A DNA stretch of 64,000 nucleotides from Whitmania pigra. Lineage: Eukaryota; Annelida; Clitellata; Hirudinida; Haemopidae. Below are positions 1 through 19,220 of this stretch, piece after piece (the stretch's first letter is position 1; each line of letters starts with the position of its first letter). The DNA is taken from the NCBI GenBank assembly GCA_021613335.1, contig JAJTWR010000308.1, positions 3,420,501-3,484,500 of the forward strand, read 5' to 3'. Position numbers and translations under genes: made by a program. The notes beneath the pieces are model-generated. The model was not told the origin of the DNA. It ran no database searches and saw only the letters and a list, made by a program, of their open reading frames with translations.

Positions 1-1139
1 AAAAGAACCTTTAGTTCTAAATATTAAAAAAAAAAACAAATGTTCAATCGTCTCTACAACAGTTACAATCGCAAATGATTTTCAACATACTCGTCTTCAG
101 TCTATCATCATTCATTCTGGTGCACAGGCTGTGCTTATTGTCAGACCCCGTTTTATGCCCAGATTCTGGTTAAATAATGGTTAATGAATTCGAAGGTTAT
201 CACTAGTTTTAATTTTCATTGACTGCTTATTATAACAAAATTTAATTCAGATCCACACAAAAGATTATAATATTGACTTTTTATTAAGTTTTCAGCTTGC
301 TTTATGTCTTATTTCACTTGCATTCCGCCCAAATATTCAAGTTGCAATTTTATTAATTTTAAGCAAAAGTTTCCTTATTGTTACGCTAAGTTCATTTGCC
401 TTTAAGTCTTCTGCATTCATTCTTTGTTTTTGTCACACTGATAACAACAGTAGTTGAGAAGACCCAACTCCACAACAACTCTAAGCTTAAATCTTTGAAT
501 AAATTGTTCTCTGCAGTCTCTAAAATGACTCGAGTCAAGTATTGATTTTTAATCTTAAATCACATTTAATTTTAGTTGTGCTAGTAATTAACATATATAA
601 AACAAACAAAAAAGAGTTATTAAATTTGGGCATTTCAGCCATGTCAATGTTTCGATAATAATGAATACCGTGATGCATTTATTTCTGGTCATAAGTTGAG
701 ACATTTTCTGATCTGGTCTTGTTAATTCCATGTTTTTACTTACACTTTCAATTCTTGGCATTTGATTAGCAGGAAAAAAAGGAAGAATATCAATAATACG
801 ACTGTCGATTACAATCGATGATTAATAATTGACAGTTATGATGAGAATTCTTTCATCATAAAGGGCAAAAATCTGCATTTGAGAAACTCAAAAAGTAATT
901 AAACAGTTTATTATAATAACGATATTGTCGTTTTCCCTGATCAGCTCATGGCTTCAAACTTTCGTAAGGGCAACTATAATTCAAATAAAAAAAGTCAGAA
1001 CAACAAAACATTCCAAATTTCCTCCACTTCCTACATCTCAAACATTAAATAATCCAGTATACCATGCATAAAATTTATTATTAAAATAAAATTTAATAAA
1101 ATTTATTATTAAAAGTTTATTATAATAGTAGTTAATTTA

Positions 1140-1296
1140 TTTAGTGACACATACGTCAAAGGTGCTTCTTGTAAACATTTACACAGCGCTTCTTCCCGAG
1201 GGCGCTTGTGGCAGTGCAGGCTGGGTTTCGAAAACGACACATCACGGTTGTGACATTACCGCCGTATGCAAGAACGTAACCCATTCGGTCAACCTA
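1140..1296 (-). repeat. tRNA-derived SINE copy
   Basis: Read on the minus strand this copy has a tRNA-like head with a B-box-like GTTTTCGAAACCC, then a body containing GCGCCCTCGGGAAG and GCGCTGTGTAAATG, and ends near GACGTATGTGTCAC. The same body and head recur at 18652, 32495 and 57592. It is diverged from the two best copies and lacks the long ATTACA-type tail. Confidence 0.7.
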
Positions 1297-1547
1297 AACA
1301 TTTGTTATTAAAATCACTTTATTAAGAATTATAAATAAAACGCTCACTCTAATTCACAATTGTAAAGGAATAACAAAATTCTCCAAGTCGGGAAGTTTGA
1401 ATATCAAGTAAATTGTATAGAAATTGTTTTTATAATGATTCTTTTAAATCCAACAAATTTAGATTGTGAATTAAGTAGCTGTTATATTTAGCCAATCAAT
1501 TGAATGGCTTACGTATCCTAATAGAATGTGAAGGCATTTACATCAAC

Positions 1548-1662
1548 TCTGCCATTTATTTACATAGCGCCCCTACCCGTCGTTGTTCTCTGGCGATGCA
1601 GGCTAGATCACGAATATTACGATTGCCAGGATTCAGGAACGCAACCCGTTCGACCAACTGTC
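1548..1662 (-). repeat. decayed SINE copy
   Basis: A more diverged relative of the SINE at 1140. The order of blocks is kept (catttacatagcgcc, gatgcaggct, gattgccaggattc, acgcaacccgttcg) but many positions differ. It lies about 250 bp from the first copy in the same orientation. Confidence 0.45.
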
Positions 1663-3143
1663 ACGCGATGCTTGCAAAAAGCCGTGAACGAACTGTTTCA
1701 AAGTTTGCCTCAATTGGTGCATTGATACTAAAGCTTTACGAAAAAAAAATGACTTTTACATGCTTACATGCGTATGGAAGAGACAGAACCTTGAATTGCT
1801 TAAGATTTGCAAAAGATTTTATCAAAGATAAATCAAGACAATCCTTTGTCATGATCAGTTCTTCCAATGTGTCAGAGAAATTAGAGAAAACCAAATTTAT
1901 CGGTTCTTCATTTTGGTATTGAAATGAAGCATTTGTTAAATGTAATTTGTTGAATATCGGAAACAGATCATTTAAAAACTCTTGAGTTGATCTGAAAGCA
2001 TTTAAAAATCAAAGATATTAAAATTAAAGGCCCTCATTCTTTCAAAGTAATCACATGTCAACTCTGACAAGCTAGTAACTCATCTGCAAGTTTTCTTTAT
2101 TATTTTTTTGTATTATCCCTTTTATTATCAACAATATTGTTGTCCTTTTGGCATTTAATTGACAGTTCTAGATACAGTGCATATAAAAAAGATTACAAGC
2201 GCTCCTTAAATGTTGCATAACTTTTAAACATTGGACTAATCAGAACCAAATTTTGGAATGGATGTGTAAATTCTGATGTTACATAGGACATTTTGATGAA
2301 TTTACAAGCATCCCTTGTTCAGTCAACAGGAAATCTGGCACAAATGTATATAAACACAATTTACATATCATTTCTAAATTTGGCTTTGATCAGTTCAATA
2401 TTTTAGGAGTTATGCTAAAGGTAAGGGGCCCTTTTTACACGCATTCCATGATTTAATTGCCACAACAATATAAACCATGCTCCAGCACAAACGAATAAAA
2501 AAGTTTGAATTAACCTTTTATTAATTAAAATTTGTTAAATTTTATTTAACAATTAATTAATCATATTTATTAAGTTATTAGATGATCTAAAAATTTGGAT
2601 TTTTCATTCATTTTCTGGGCCAAGTTTATTTGTTTGGCGGAGTTTATTTTAACCAATCAAAATGCTAGGACAGGTAGCCTCTTGATGTTTTATATATATA
2701 TATATAATGACTAATAACTTAATAAATATGAATGAAAAATCTAAAAATTTATATATATATATATTAGTTAATAATTAATCGAAAGTTAACTATTAAAAAA
2801 AAATTAATCATTCCATGACATCAATGACATGCATTAGGACCATGATTAAAAAAAACTACAATAACTTAAGAATTTTATTAAATGAGTTATTCCATATCAA
2901 TAAATTTAAAAATTTCCTCCGAGAATCAGCCATTCAATACCAATTTTAGATCATTTAAAGCCATTCAGATTGCAAGTAGAAAAATTGAAAGCTCAATCTT
3001 TTATGAGCTGCACAATAAAAATGCTTTCAGTGGGCGTTTAGAGATTTGCTTTATAGTTCGCCGCAGTTAAAGTTGCTTGGAGCGCCACAGTTTAACTTAG
3101 GAGAAGCTAAAGAAATATATTAGTTTAAAAGATTATTAAAAAA

Positions 3144-9957
<6,814 letters not shown>

Positions 9958-12900
9958 TTTTGACCAGTGAAATTTGTTCCGAAATATCTTTCATCATCGG
10001 GGAGTTTCTATGTCATTATCTTGATGTAGAATAATAATTTGCACGGCAACGATAATGATTATAATAGAAATTAGCATTCCATTAATATTTCCAAATTTTA
10101 TAATCTATTTTTTTTTGCAACCGTTAATAAAAAATGTGGCACATATGTTTTTTTAAACACCGCAATTTCTTGAAATTCTTATATGAACCAACTTTTCGTC
10201 TTCTAAAACTTTTTATTTCTCAAATTTTCGTTGATTTTGGAGGTCCTCGTTCGACTTCTTTTTGAATTTTAGTAGTTGCACAATTTTTATTATTGACTTA
10301 ATCAATAATATAGATCTATATTATTCAATCAATTAATTAATCAACATAGAATGATTTAAGTTTGATATACGCAGTAACTTTATTGAAAGGTTTTAGTTTT
10401 GCTTACCGTTTTACCAGTATGCGAACGTTGATCGTTGGTTCTGGAAATGCACATCCGGCATAATCATGAGCTGACCTATCAACGATGACTTACATTTATA
10501 GCGCTCATTTTGCATCTTACTTCGCATACTTTGTGGACATTCTCTTTTATTTAATTTGATTGTTATTGCTTTTATTCATATTATCATTCTCTTTTGTCTG
10601 AGCGTTCTCGTCTCGCCCACACTTCCGCTTACGTCGCTACGCTGCTACCCAGCAGTCATCACGTCAACTCGGAGCATTATTCATTATTCATTAGACGTTG
10701 CTGTAATTAAACTTTGTGGCCGACTGGCCTCTTCGTCGTCATCCTTCTGCAATGGCCACGTGCTGAAGAAACGAATGTTGCCGCAAAAGCCAGAACTGAT
10801 TGCTGCCATAGTTAATGTAGGAGTTAATTGACTCTTTTTTCCGTTTTATGTTTAATTAGTTAATTATCTGCAAATAAATTGTTTTCACTGAAAAGATTCG
10901 AAGATGTTATCCCTTGTTGAACCTTTAATTTATCACGACGCTTGCCTATATATCACTTTGTGAATAAAAAAAAAAGTACTTTCAAATACAAAGGGAGCCA
11001 AAATATAATTAGCACTTGCTACTGTCATTGTCGCCTTGCAATCGTCTTGCTGTGCAAGTTTCTTGCAACACCGAATAAAGGTACTAACATTTCTTACATG
11101 TGGTCATGTAATTAGCTGAAGAAATGGCTAACTTTGTCAGTTTTTGTAATAAATAAAATATTATCACGATATGTTTTGGAAGTCTTAAGTAACGTCGCAA
11201 TTCTTCATCTAATCCGGGTCATTGTGTCAAATTCCCAACATTTTCCTCAATAATTGTTTCGATAACAAAATGTAATAATCGTTTATTTCATAATAATAAC
11301 TTTATATTTCAAGAACAACAATCGTATATTTTACAGATGCCAATTGTTGTGTAATGGCTCAGGAAGTTAAGAATTGATGGTCCTAACCATATTTGTGTGT
11401 CTGCAGATTGCAGATTTATTATTTATTAATATTAAATAAAATTAATCAAATATGTCATTCTTTTTTTTCAATTACTTAATTTTATTGTTACCTTACCAAT
11501 ATTTGATATGCATTCATAGGCATATATTTGTTTTTATCACGGCGACAGGTTTTTCAATAAATTAGTTATGGGCATAAGTAAGCTCATTTTATTGCTTTAA
11601 AAGGTACATTATGTAATTTATTTGATTAATTTCGGGTTAACGTTTAAAAAAAGAAACAATAATAAAGAAACCCGGCAAGTAGTTGGCAAAACATCCGGCT
11701 CATAAAGCGCATTTATCAAAGAGCCAACAGGTTTATGCTAGGGCCCTATGTGGCCTTCCCACTAAATGCTTTATGATACCATTAAAACTAATATAAAGTA
11801 AATAACACAAATAAGTGAAAATCGAATAATATAAATAAATGTAATAATGTAAATAACTGAAATAATCAAAGAATTGATAACATTTTATAATTAGAGCAAA
11901 GTTTTTAGTATACCGCATTTTACCGATAGGCTTATTTTTGCTTGTGCGTTGCTAACTTTCAGATGTTTTCTCTTTTGTCTGTAAATGTTTTTGTAAATGT
12001 TTCCGTTTGTTGACATTTTTATTCATTTGCAGATATTTTTCATAATCACCTCCGCCAATCAAAAACCTGTCTTCGAAAACAAATTAGTAACAACGACTCC
12101 ATGGAAATATCGAAAAATAATCGAATGAATTTAAAAATGACTCATTCCAAATTAATGTGATGAAAACACATTTTGAAGACAACAACAAATGTGGTGAAGT
12201 CGTCCTCTTACTCGGTTGTTCGAAACAGGTTGCTACTTAAAAACAGTTGTTGCAAACATTTTTATTCCTCAGCACGGGGTTGCTTTGTGAGAAACATGAG
12301 ACGATGTAATAAATTCACCCACATTCACGTTTGCTTTCGCAACATTTGCGGGAAGCTTTGGCTGATATTCGACGACTTGAATGTCTTCTAAGGCATGGTT
12401 TTGTTGAAAGCCTTTGATGATTTTTAAACATGTATTTTAACTGATTATATGTTCACCTCAACTTCATGAATCACATTTGTTTGGCAAATGGTTTTTGTAA
12501 AATGCATTTGGTGGCGAGTGGAAATTGTTGCACTAATTGATTGCATTAATGACAGTATTTATATCCATAGCCAAACATGCAAACAAAGCTAAATTACGAC
12601 ATAACTGGAGAATAATCCATAAAAAGATGAAAAAGCCTGAAATAATATTGAAACCAAAACCCATTTGCTTTTAGCAACATATTTTACTTCTTGTTGTTTA
12701 AGAGTAAAAATGTTACAAAACAAAACATAAAATATGTTCACTCGACAAAGTTGTTTGCACAACTAAATAAACTTAATAACAACGGCAAGGAAAATGTTAA
12801 TAAAAAATATTATTATTTATTAATAATAAGATACTTTAATAGAAGAGGCAAATACTAACTAATACGATTGTTAGAAAATGTTGTGACGATATATCGAAAT

Positions 12901-12984
12901 ATCGGAGATGTTTGGCTTGCGTTGCTGAGGACTTTCTTTTGTGATCGTTAGTCGCTCCTAAAAATTGATTTGTTACCACCAATA
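9958..12984. other. intergenic, nothing recognised
   Basis: A polyadenylation signal (AATAAA near 10127) for the ABCG2-like gene is the only assignable site. A 91-codon open frame at 10556-10831 shows no domain, no splice context and no similarity I know. The remainder is AT-rich with no gene seen. Confidence 0.55.
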
Positions 12985-12989
12985 AGATA

Positions 12990-13337
<348 letters not shown>

Positions 13338-13567
13338 AGATTTGTTAAATAGCTGACATGATTACTTCACTTCCAAATATTACTTATTCGTTTTTTATTT
13401 CCTCTGAAGTATTACAAAATTTAAGGTATTACAAATTTAAATTTAGATATTTCAGACGCGTTATTTATTAAATATGCAAGTTAGTTCATGGGCTGCGTTC
13501 ATGCATGTGACGACAAAAGCAACAGTCGTTAAGTGTCGTGTTCGAAACCAAACTTCCCCATCACGAA

Positions 13568-13745
13568 GCGCCTCAGGAGATGGCGCTGCGTAAATGGTCT
13601 AAGCATTTATTTATTTATTTATTTGATTAAAGTCCGTTGCATAACTAGGGATGATATAAGCATCCCTGATGAATACTATAATATATAGCATCATGAGAGT
13701 ACGCATCATGGACGCTTAGACCATTTATGCAGCCCCATCTCCTGA
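13568..13745. repeat. inverted repeat enclosing a LINE 3' tail
   Basis: The left arm (13568-13603: cctcaggagatggcgctg, then cgtaaatggtctaagc) is the near-perfect reverse complement of the right arm (13712-13745: gcttagaccatttatgcag, then ccccatctcctgag). The left arm is also similar to the SINE body (GCGCCTC...GCGCT.TAAATGG). Between the arms sit the reversed tail motif of a LINE (gttgcataac and tttatttatttattt) and 50 bp of unrelated sequence. Confidence 0.75.
13604..13660 (-). mobile_element. 5'-truncated LINE 3' end
   Basis: On the minus strand this reads TTATGCAACGGACT, TTAATCAAATAAATAAAT, ending in an (AAAT)n tail. The same 3' terminus occurs on the plus strand at 36440-36490 and 36508-36566. 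Only the last few dozen bases of the element are present. Confidence 0.6.
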
Positions 13746-15341
13746 GATTAATTCGTTCTATACCAAGACCAAATTTTATATTTTATTCGTGAGCAGTCTC
13801 AAGCTTCCATCCAGTTTGTAATTTTCAAAATCTTTGTGTGATTTTTCAAAGAAGGTACCGTAATGAAAGGAGTGAAGGAAAGCGGCGCGTTATTCCGTAA
13901 GAAGAGACGAATCCAAAAAACTCTGCTCTGAAATGTGTGGAAGCGTGAAGCGTCGAGTCCGCAAACAGACCTATGGATGTGAAGTTGGTACGCAACGCTG
14001 GGATTTGACGCTGAGTTGAGACGGGAATTATGTGTGTCATCGACAGGTTGACTGAAGAAATACATCAGTATCTGGCAGATTTCAGCAAGTTCATGGTCTT
14101 GCAAACAAATAAGCCTTTCTCACACCGTGAAACCTGTTTGATGATAATTATTATTGTCAGCTTGTCGTAGTTGACGAAGACATAGTAGAAAGAGGAGTTC
14201 TTTGCTAAAAGGAAGAGATTGAAGAATTTGTGGAAGCTTAGGGAAATGATAAAATCGACGTACCCCTTCAACTTTTGAGCTTCATGCAGAGATTAACTTG
14301 ATTGCAAATTAAAGATGGAATTAATGGGAAATGGCAGGAAATAGCAAATGAAATGAAGTGATGGTTTTCTTATGTTTTGCAATAACTTTACACTCGCTGA
14401 AGTAGAAGCAGATGTTTCTTATCATTGATTCTTGGAGCGTCTGTGTTGATATCAATAAGATAACAATGATGATGATGACGATGATAATGGTGATTGAGGC
14501 GATGATGATGCTTTTTATCAAATGTTTGTTCTACTTGTGAGCCATTTAAAATTCTTGATAAAAATAGAAATTTACAGTTCTTTGGACTACCATTTCATCC
14601 ATCTTTTAAATAAATTCCGAATATGTAGCCGAAGTAATAACGTTGTTTCAAATATTGAATCGTTAATAACGACAACACTAACTCCCCACTAATGACTTGC
14701 CTGCTCGAGGTAAGCTGTAGGAGACAGCGGGTGAGGCGAACACTTTCTAAAGTGTAAATGTAAAATATTACAAGTGGTGGTGATGTTCGAAGCATGTTGA
14801 AAACATGGCCGGCTGCGAAGAACATTTGAAAAACAATTCAAATAAACAAGGTTATCAAGATGAGATCATGTTTAAGTCTCCTACGCGTGGACTTTCGACG
14901 CACATCAAAGTTATTAACAATTAGATAAAACTCGCCTTCAAGGGAATTGCATGCAACTTCGCATCGACACTTGTTTATCGATCTTCTAAACAATTGCTGC
15001 TCCCATCGTGCAGTTATCTGCTGCTCAGCATTCGACGCGAAATGTTTGTCTTCTTGGATCATCTCTGAAACTCACTCGTATTCTAAGTTGTTGTTTAAGT
15101 ACATTCGTGGACTGAACTAGGATAAGGATATTTGGGGATAATTTATAAGCTGGCCATCTGAACGGGAAGTCTGCTGGTCAACATAATTTCATTTGAGGTG
15201 TTTGAGGGTGCTGCAGTGACGTTTTAGTCGGAAATGTGTTTACGAGCTGGAGAAAGAGCATCGCCTTGCCTTCCGAAGTAAATTTAGGAAAAACCAGGAG
15301 TAACGGAGGATTAAATATTTTTAATTTTTCTGAAAATCAAA
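13746..15341. other. intergenic upstream of NCX, no gene assigned
   Basis: Several minus-strand open frames of 60-100 codons lie here (for example 14104-13799 and 15062-14838). One contains NKCRCEVACN, a cysteine spacing that loosely recalls DEG/ENaC channels. Frames, splice sites and neighbouring blocks did not assemble into a family I could verify, so no gene is called. Confidence 0.4.
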
Positions 15342-18300
15342 ATGAACTCGAGTATTACAAACTTTTCTCACGAAACAGCGTATCAATTAGACGTTTACCT
15401 TTGCTCCGATAAAGGTTTGTTGCTGCCGTTTATTAATGAATATACGTGGCCGGTATGGTGGAGAGCTTTTCTTTATTTTGCTGGATTGATTTGGTGCTTT
15501 TTGGGGGTGGCCATCGTCGCAGACATTTTTATGTGCTCAATAGAAAAAATCACTAGTCATGTAAGAATCATAAAAGTTGCTTCCGAAGAAAACCCGCAAG
15601 GATTCGAAGAAGTTGAAGTCAAGGTAAGAGTTTCGAGGTTTTTTTGGTGTTTTAGAAGTTTTCTGAGAATGTTTACTTTTTGTCGTCGCGAAGGTATGGA
15701 ACGACACCGTCGCCAATTTGACGCTAATGGCTCTAGGGTCCAGTGCTCCCGAAATCTTGCTGGCATGCATAGAAACTGTTGGAAACGGTTTTGTTGCCGG
15801 TGATTTGGGTCCTGGAACCATCGTTGGATCGGCAGCATTCAATCTCTTCTGCATAACGGGATTGTGCGTCGCTGTTATTCCAAGTCAGGAAAGTAGAAGA
15901 ATAGCGGGCATTAAAGTGTTCGTTCTAACCTCCCTGTTCAGTTTATTTGCGTACATCTGGCTGGTCATAGTGCTGGTCGTCATCAGTCCTAACGAGGTCG
16001 AAGTGTGGGAGGCCTTCATGACGTTGGCTATGTTTCCCATTTTGGTCATATTGGCTTACGTGACGGACCAAAACTGCTTCAGAAAAGAAGAAATCGACAT
16101 AGACGATGCCGAAGCCGGGAAGCCTTTAGGATACGGTAAGCTCGAACATTTGCGGGACAAAGTTGAGATGAGTCTTGCACTGAGTTATGTGTAACTACGG
16201 TGTGTAGTACCAGGAAGACCAATTTATAAATTGTCAGGAGTAATTGAAGCTTAATGATTTTATGCCATGTGTGCGTGTTATTAATAATGACGGTTGTGAA
16301 AAGATGCAACATTGTCTGCGAATAAATTTAATTTAAATTGAATCAAATAGTTATATTATTATACATATTTATTAAACATTGCACTTTACTTAAAATGCAT
16401 TGTGAAGAAATAACTAATTTATAATGCTAAATTATAATGTTTTAGCTCTAAATCGAATGGGAGATTGGCCTTTATCGACCAATTGCTGATTTCTTGATTT
16501 ACAATTTCATGAAATTGCTTTTAAATCTGTTCTTAAAACTTTAGCTGGAGGATAATTAAAGAGTACATTCAACTAAATGCAACTTCAAATGATGTTCGTG
16601 ATAATCGTCTGATAATGCTCAAATCAAATCAAATTCTTAATAAGAAATGGCATTATAGGACTTTAAAGGATCGCACACCTGCTATACCTATTATATTATA
16701 CCATGTTAAATTCTCATTTTATAGCACCGAGAATTTAAAGCGATCGACTACTGGTAGATTTCATCGTGGCTTCGAAGTTAAGATGTATTTGCACCTGCGC
16801 AGAAAATACAATTTATTTTTATTCCTCTTGATGAGTTTGAAATGTTTTTTTTCAGCTTTTCTCTGAAACCAAACTAATGTTTTATTGTACCTACGGAGAA
16901 TGATTTGTCATTCATTTGTTCATTTGACTGTTTAATGTTCAATTGTGTGATGAAAATGAATAATTTCAGCAGTGGAGTTGGACGGTGAAACGAAGGTTTT
17001 GTCGAGAGGTAGTTTCATCGTAGTCAGTAATGCCTGCTGCTTTTGCAAAGAAAATAATGACCTGATGATTATAGCATGCAATTTTCTTATCTTTCCTGAA
17101 CATTTTCATTTATTTCATCCTTCTGTTAGCTTCATTATTGCACACGTAAATATTTACTACGGACGAGCTCGAAACATTTGATAAAGCTTACCGCCTTCGT
17201 TCTTTATATTACTTTGTTTTAATTGATTTTATCGTGATCTTGATTTGGAAACAGCTTGCTTCGTCATAAAACTTTATTGCACATGTTATCCATTCTATTA
17301 ATTTTGCATAATTAGCTAGAGAATGCATGACAGGAAATCTATTTCTTCTTTTCTTGCTAGCTAACAGACTTGTCAACTTTTTACCGTGGAACAAGAAGAA
17401 GAAGAAAGGTGAGACCTTGGAATAAGAAACGCATCCATTGCATTTACAAAGTACATTTATTTAACGCATCCATTGCATTTACAAAGTACATTTATTTAAT
17501 GCATCCATTGCATTTACAAAATACATTTATTTAATGCATCTATTGCATTTACAAAATACATTTTCCCATCTAAATGCAATTTTGTCTTATGCCAGGATGC
17601 CGAAACGAGGAACGTATAAGAACGATCGTGAAGGTTTGTCTTTCAAATCGTTCGATGCCATCCCAAGTTTGAAAAAATTTGCACTTTCATCGCAGGAATT
17701 GAGAGAAAAACATCCGGAACTTGGAGACGACGAACTCCTGAGGCTGTCAACGATAAAGTTTGCAGACGAACAACCTAAGAATCGACTCTGGTACAGGATC
17801 AATGCCACGAAACAGCTCGGAGGAAATCCGAAACTCGTTCCAAGGGTCGATGCCAAATTGGAGCAGGTGAGTTGACTTTGGTCAAAGAAACAGATTTCAA
17901 AATATTTACAACATTTGCAATCCATTTTTGATTCACTGCCCTGAATTTATGATTCGAAAATAAAGAGGTCTTGACGGGGTGAGCATAGAAATAATGAAAT
18001 CAATGCAACAAAGTGTGATTTATTTCGAAAACAAAGGAAATTGATTATTTTACTCCGAACGTTAAAAGCACGAGAGATGAGTTCAAAGTTATCAATGTTC
18101 GTCGGGCCTTTGTTTGTAACGATTCTCTCTTGTAAGTGGATTGTGTGACTCTAAATATTGTTTGGAGGATCCTTCCTAAAATAATGTTTTTGTACATAAT
18201 TGTGAAATGATCATCTTGAAATGAGCCTTGAACAAAGATTTTAGTAGGTAATGAAGGTTGAATGAATTAAATGAAATATTGAAGTGTTTATAATAAAGTG

Positions 18301-19189
18301 AACTTGAAATGCTCTTGAATTTCTTCAGTGCATGTTACTGCTTTTGAAGTGTTGATGCCTTGAACATATTTTCTGACTTTAGGTTGTTTGGATTTTGAAG
18401 AGGAACATTTTTAGAATTGGTTTTACGAAATTGCTTTGCCAAGTGAAGCATTGATGGTTTTCTCAATGGTTTATAATTTAAGTTTTATGAGCATGATAGG
18501 AAAGGCATGTTTATCACGAAGTTGTAATTAAGCATTCACTCTAAGTGGAAGCTGTTAAATAACTTGTGGAACTTTACATTTGAAATTAGTTTTGTGTGTT
18601 ATTTGGATGGTGAGTAACAGATTTATGAGTTATGTGTTTAAGCGATATTAGTTGTAATTGTAATTGTAATTGTAACTTCATTTATATAGCGCCATATGCA
18701 TAGCGTCAGAGGCGCTTCTTGTAACCATTTGTATAGCGCTCCTTCCCAAGGGCGCTGGCGGCAGTGCAGGCTGGGTTTCGAACACGACACATTACGACTG
18801 TTGCCATTACTGCCGTATGCAGGCACGTAACCCATTCGGCTAACCTGCACGCCCCAGTTGATAGATTTATGCGAAATGCCAATGATTGTTTTAACATTTC
18901 TTGAATTTGCAGATTGCTTTGGATTTCATTTTTGATACCTTAGAATGTTTTGCTTTTGTTTGGTCTTTTTATTACAACATTTTCTGGCTGCTTAACTGGG
19001 AAAATCTCCTCTTCCTCGCTATATATCCTAAAAGAAATTAAAATTAATTTTGATTAATAACTGAGCTTCAGTTTCTGTATAGAATTACAAGCAGCTGATT
19101 GTAATAGTTGGTAATCTCAATCAATAACTGGAGCTTGCTTGTTTTAGGTGCTTGTTTCACATTAGGTAGGAACTTAATTGTGTTATGAT

Positions 19190-19220
<31 letters not shown>

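Larger units (their letters stand above)
1..3143. other. 5' intergenic region, no gene recognised
   Basis: AT-rich sequence upstream of the ABCG2-like gene. The only structured content I can support is two copies of the window's tRNA-derived SINE (near 1140 and 1560). The short open frames here overlap the SINE copies or lack splice or similarity support. A TA dinucleotide run lies near 2690-2706 and again near 2751-2763. No promoter element could be assigned with confidence upstream of the start at 3144. Confidence 0.6.

Noticed and set aside
1500..1922. 140-codon plus-strand frame
   Set aside because: Runs through a decayed SINE and has no domain or splice context.
10556..10831. 91-codon plus-strand frame downstream of the ABCG2-like gene
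   Set aside because: No domain, no splice sites in register, composition like surrounding non-coding DNA.
13799..15062. Possible minus-strand DEG/ENaC channel (NKCRCEVACN, then VIFYIYTLESVRL)
   Set aside because: Only a cysteine spacing matches; the second membrane helix and GLW/GLF-x-G-x-S motif are absent and splice junctions need GC donors, so I do not call a gene.
18652..18853. tRNA gene
   Set aside because: A and B boxes are present but no cloverleaf closes; the sequence is repeated with a common body and tail, so it is a SINE.
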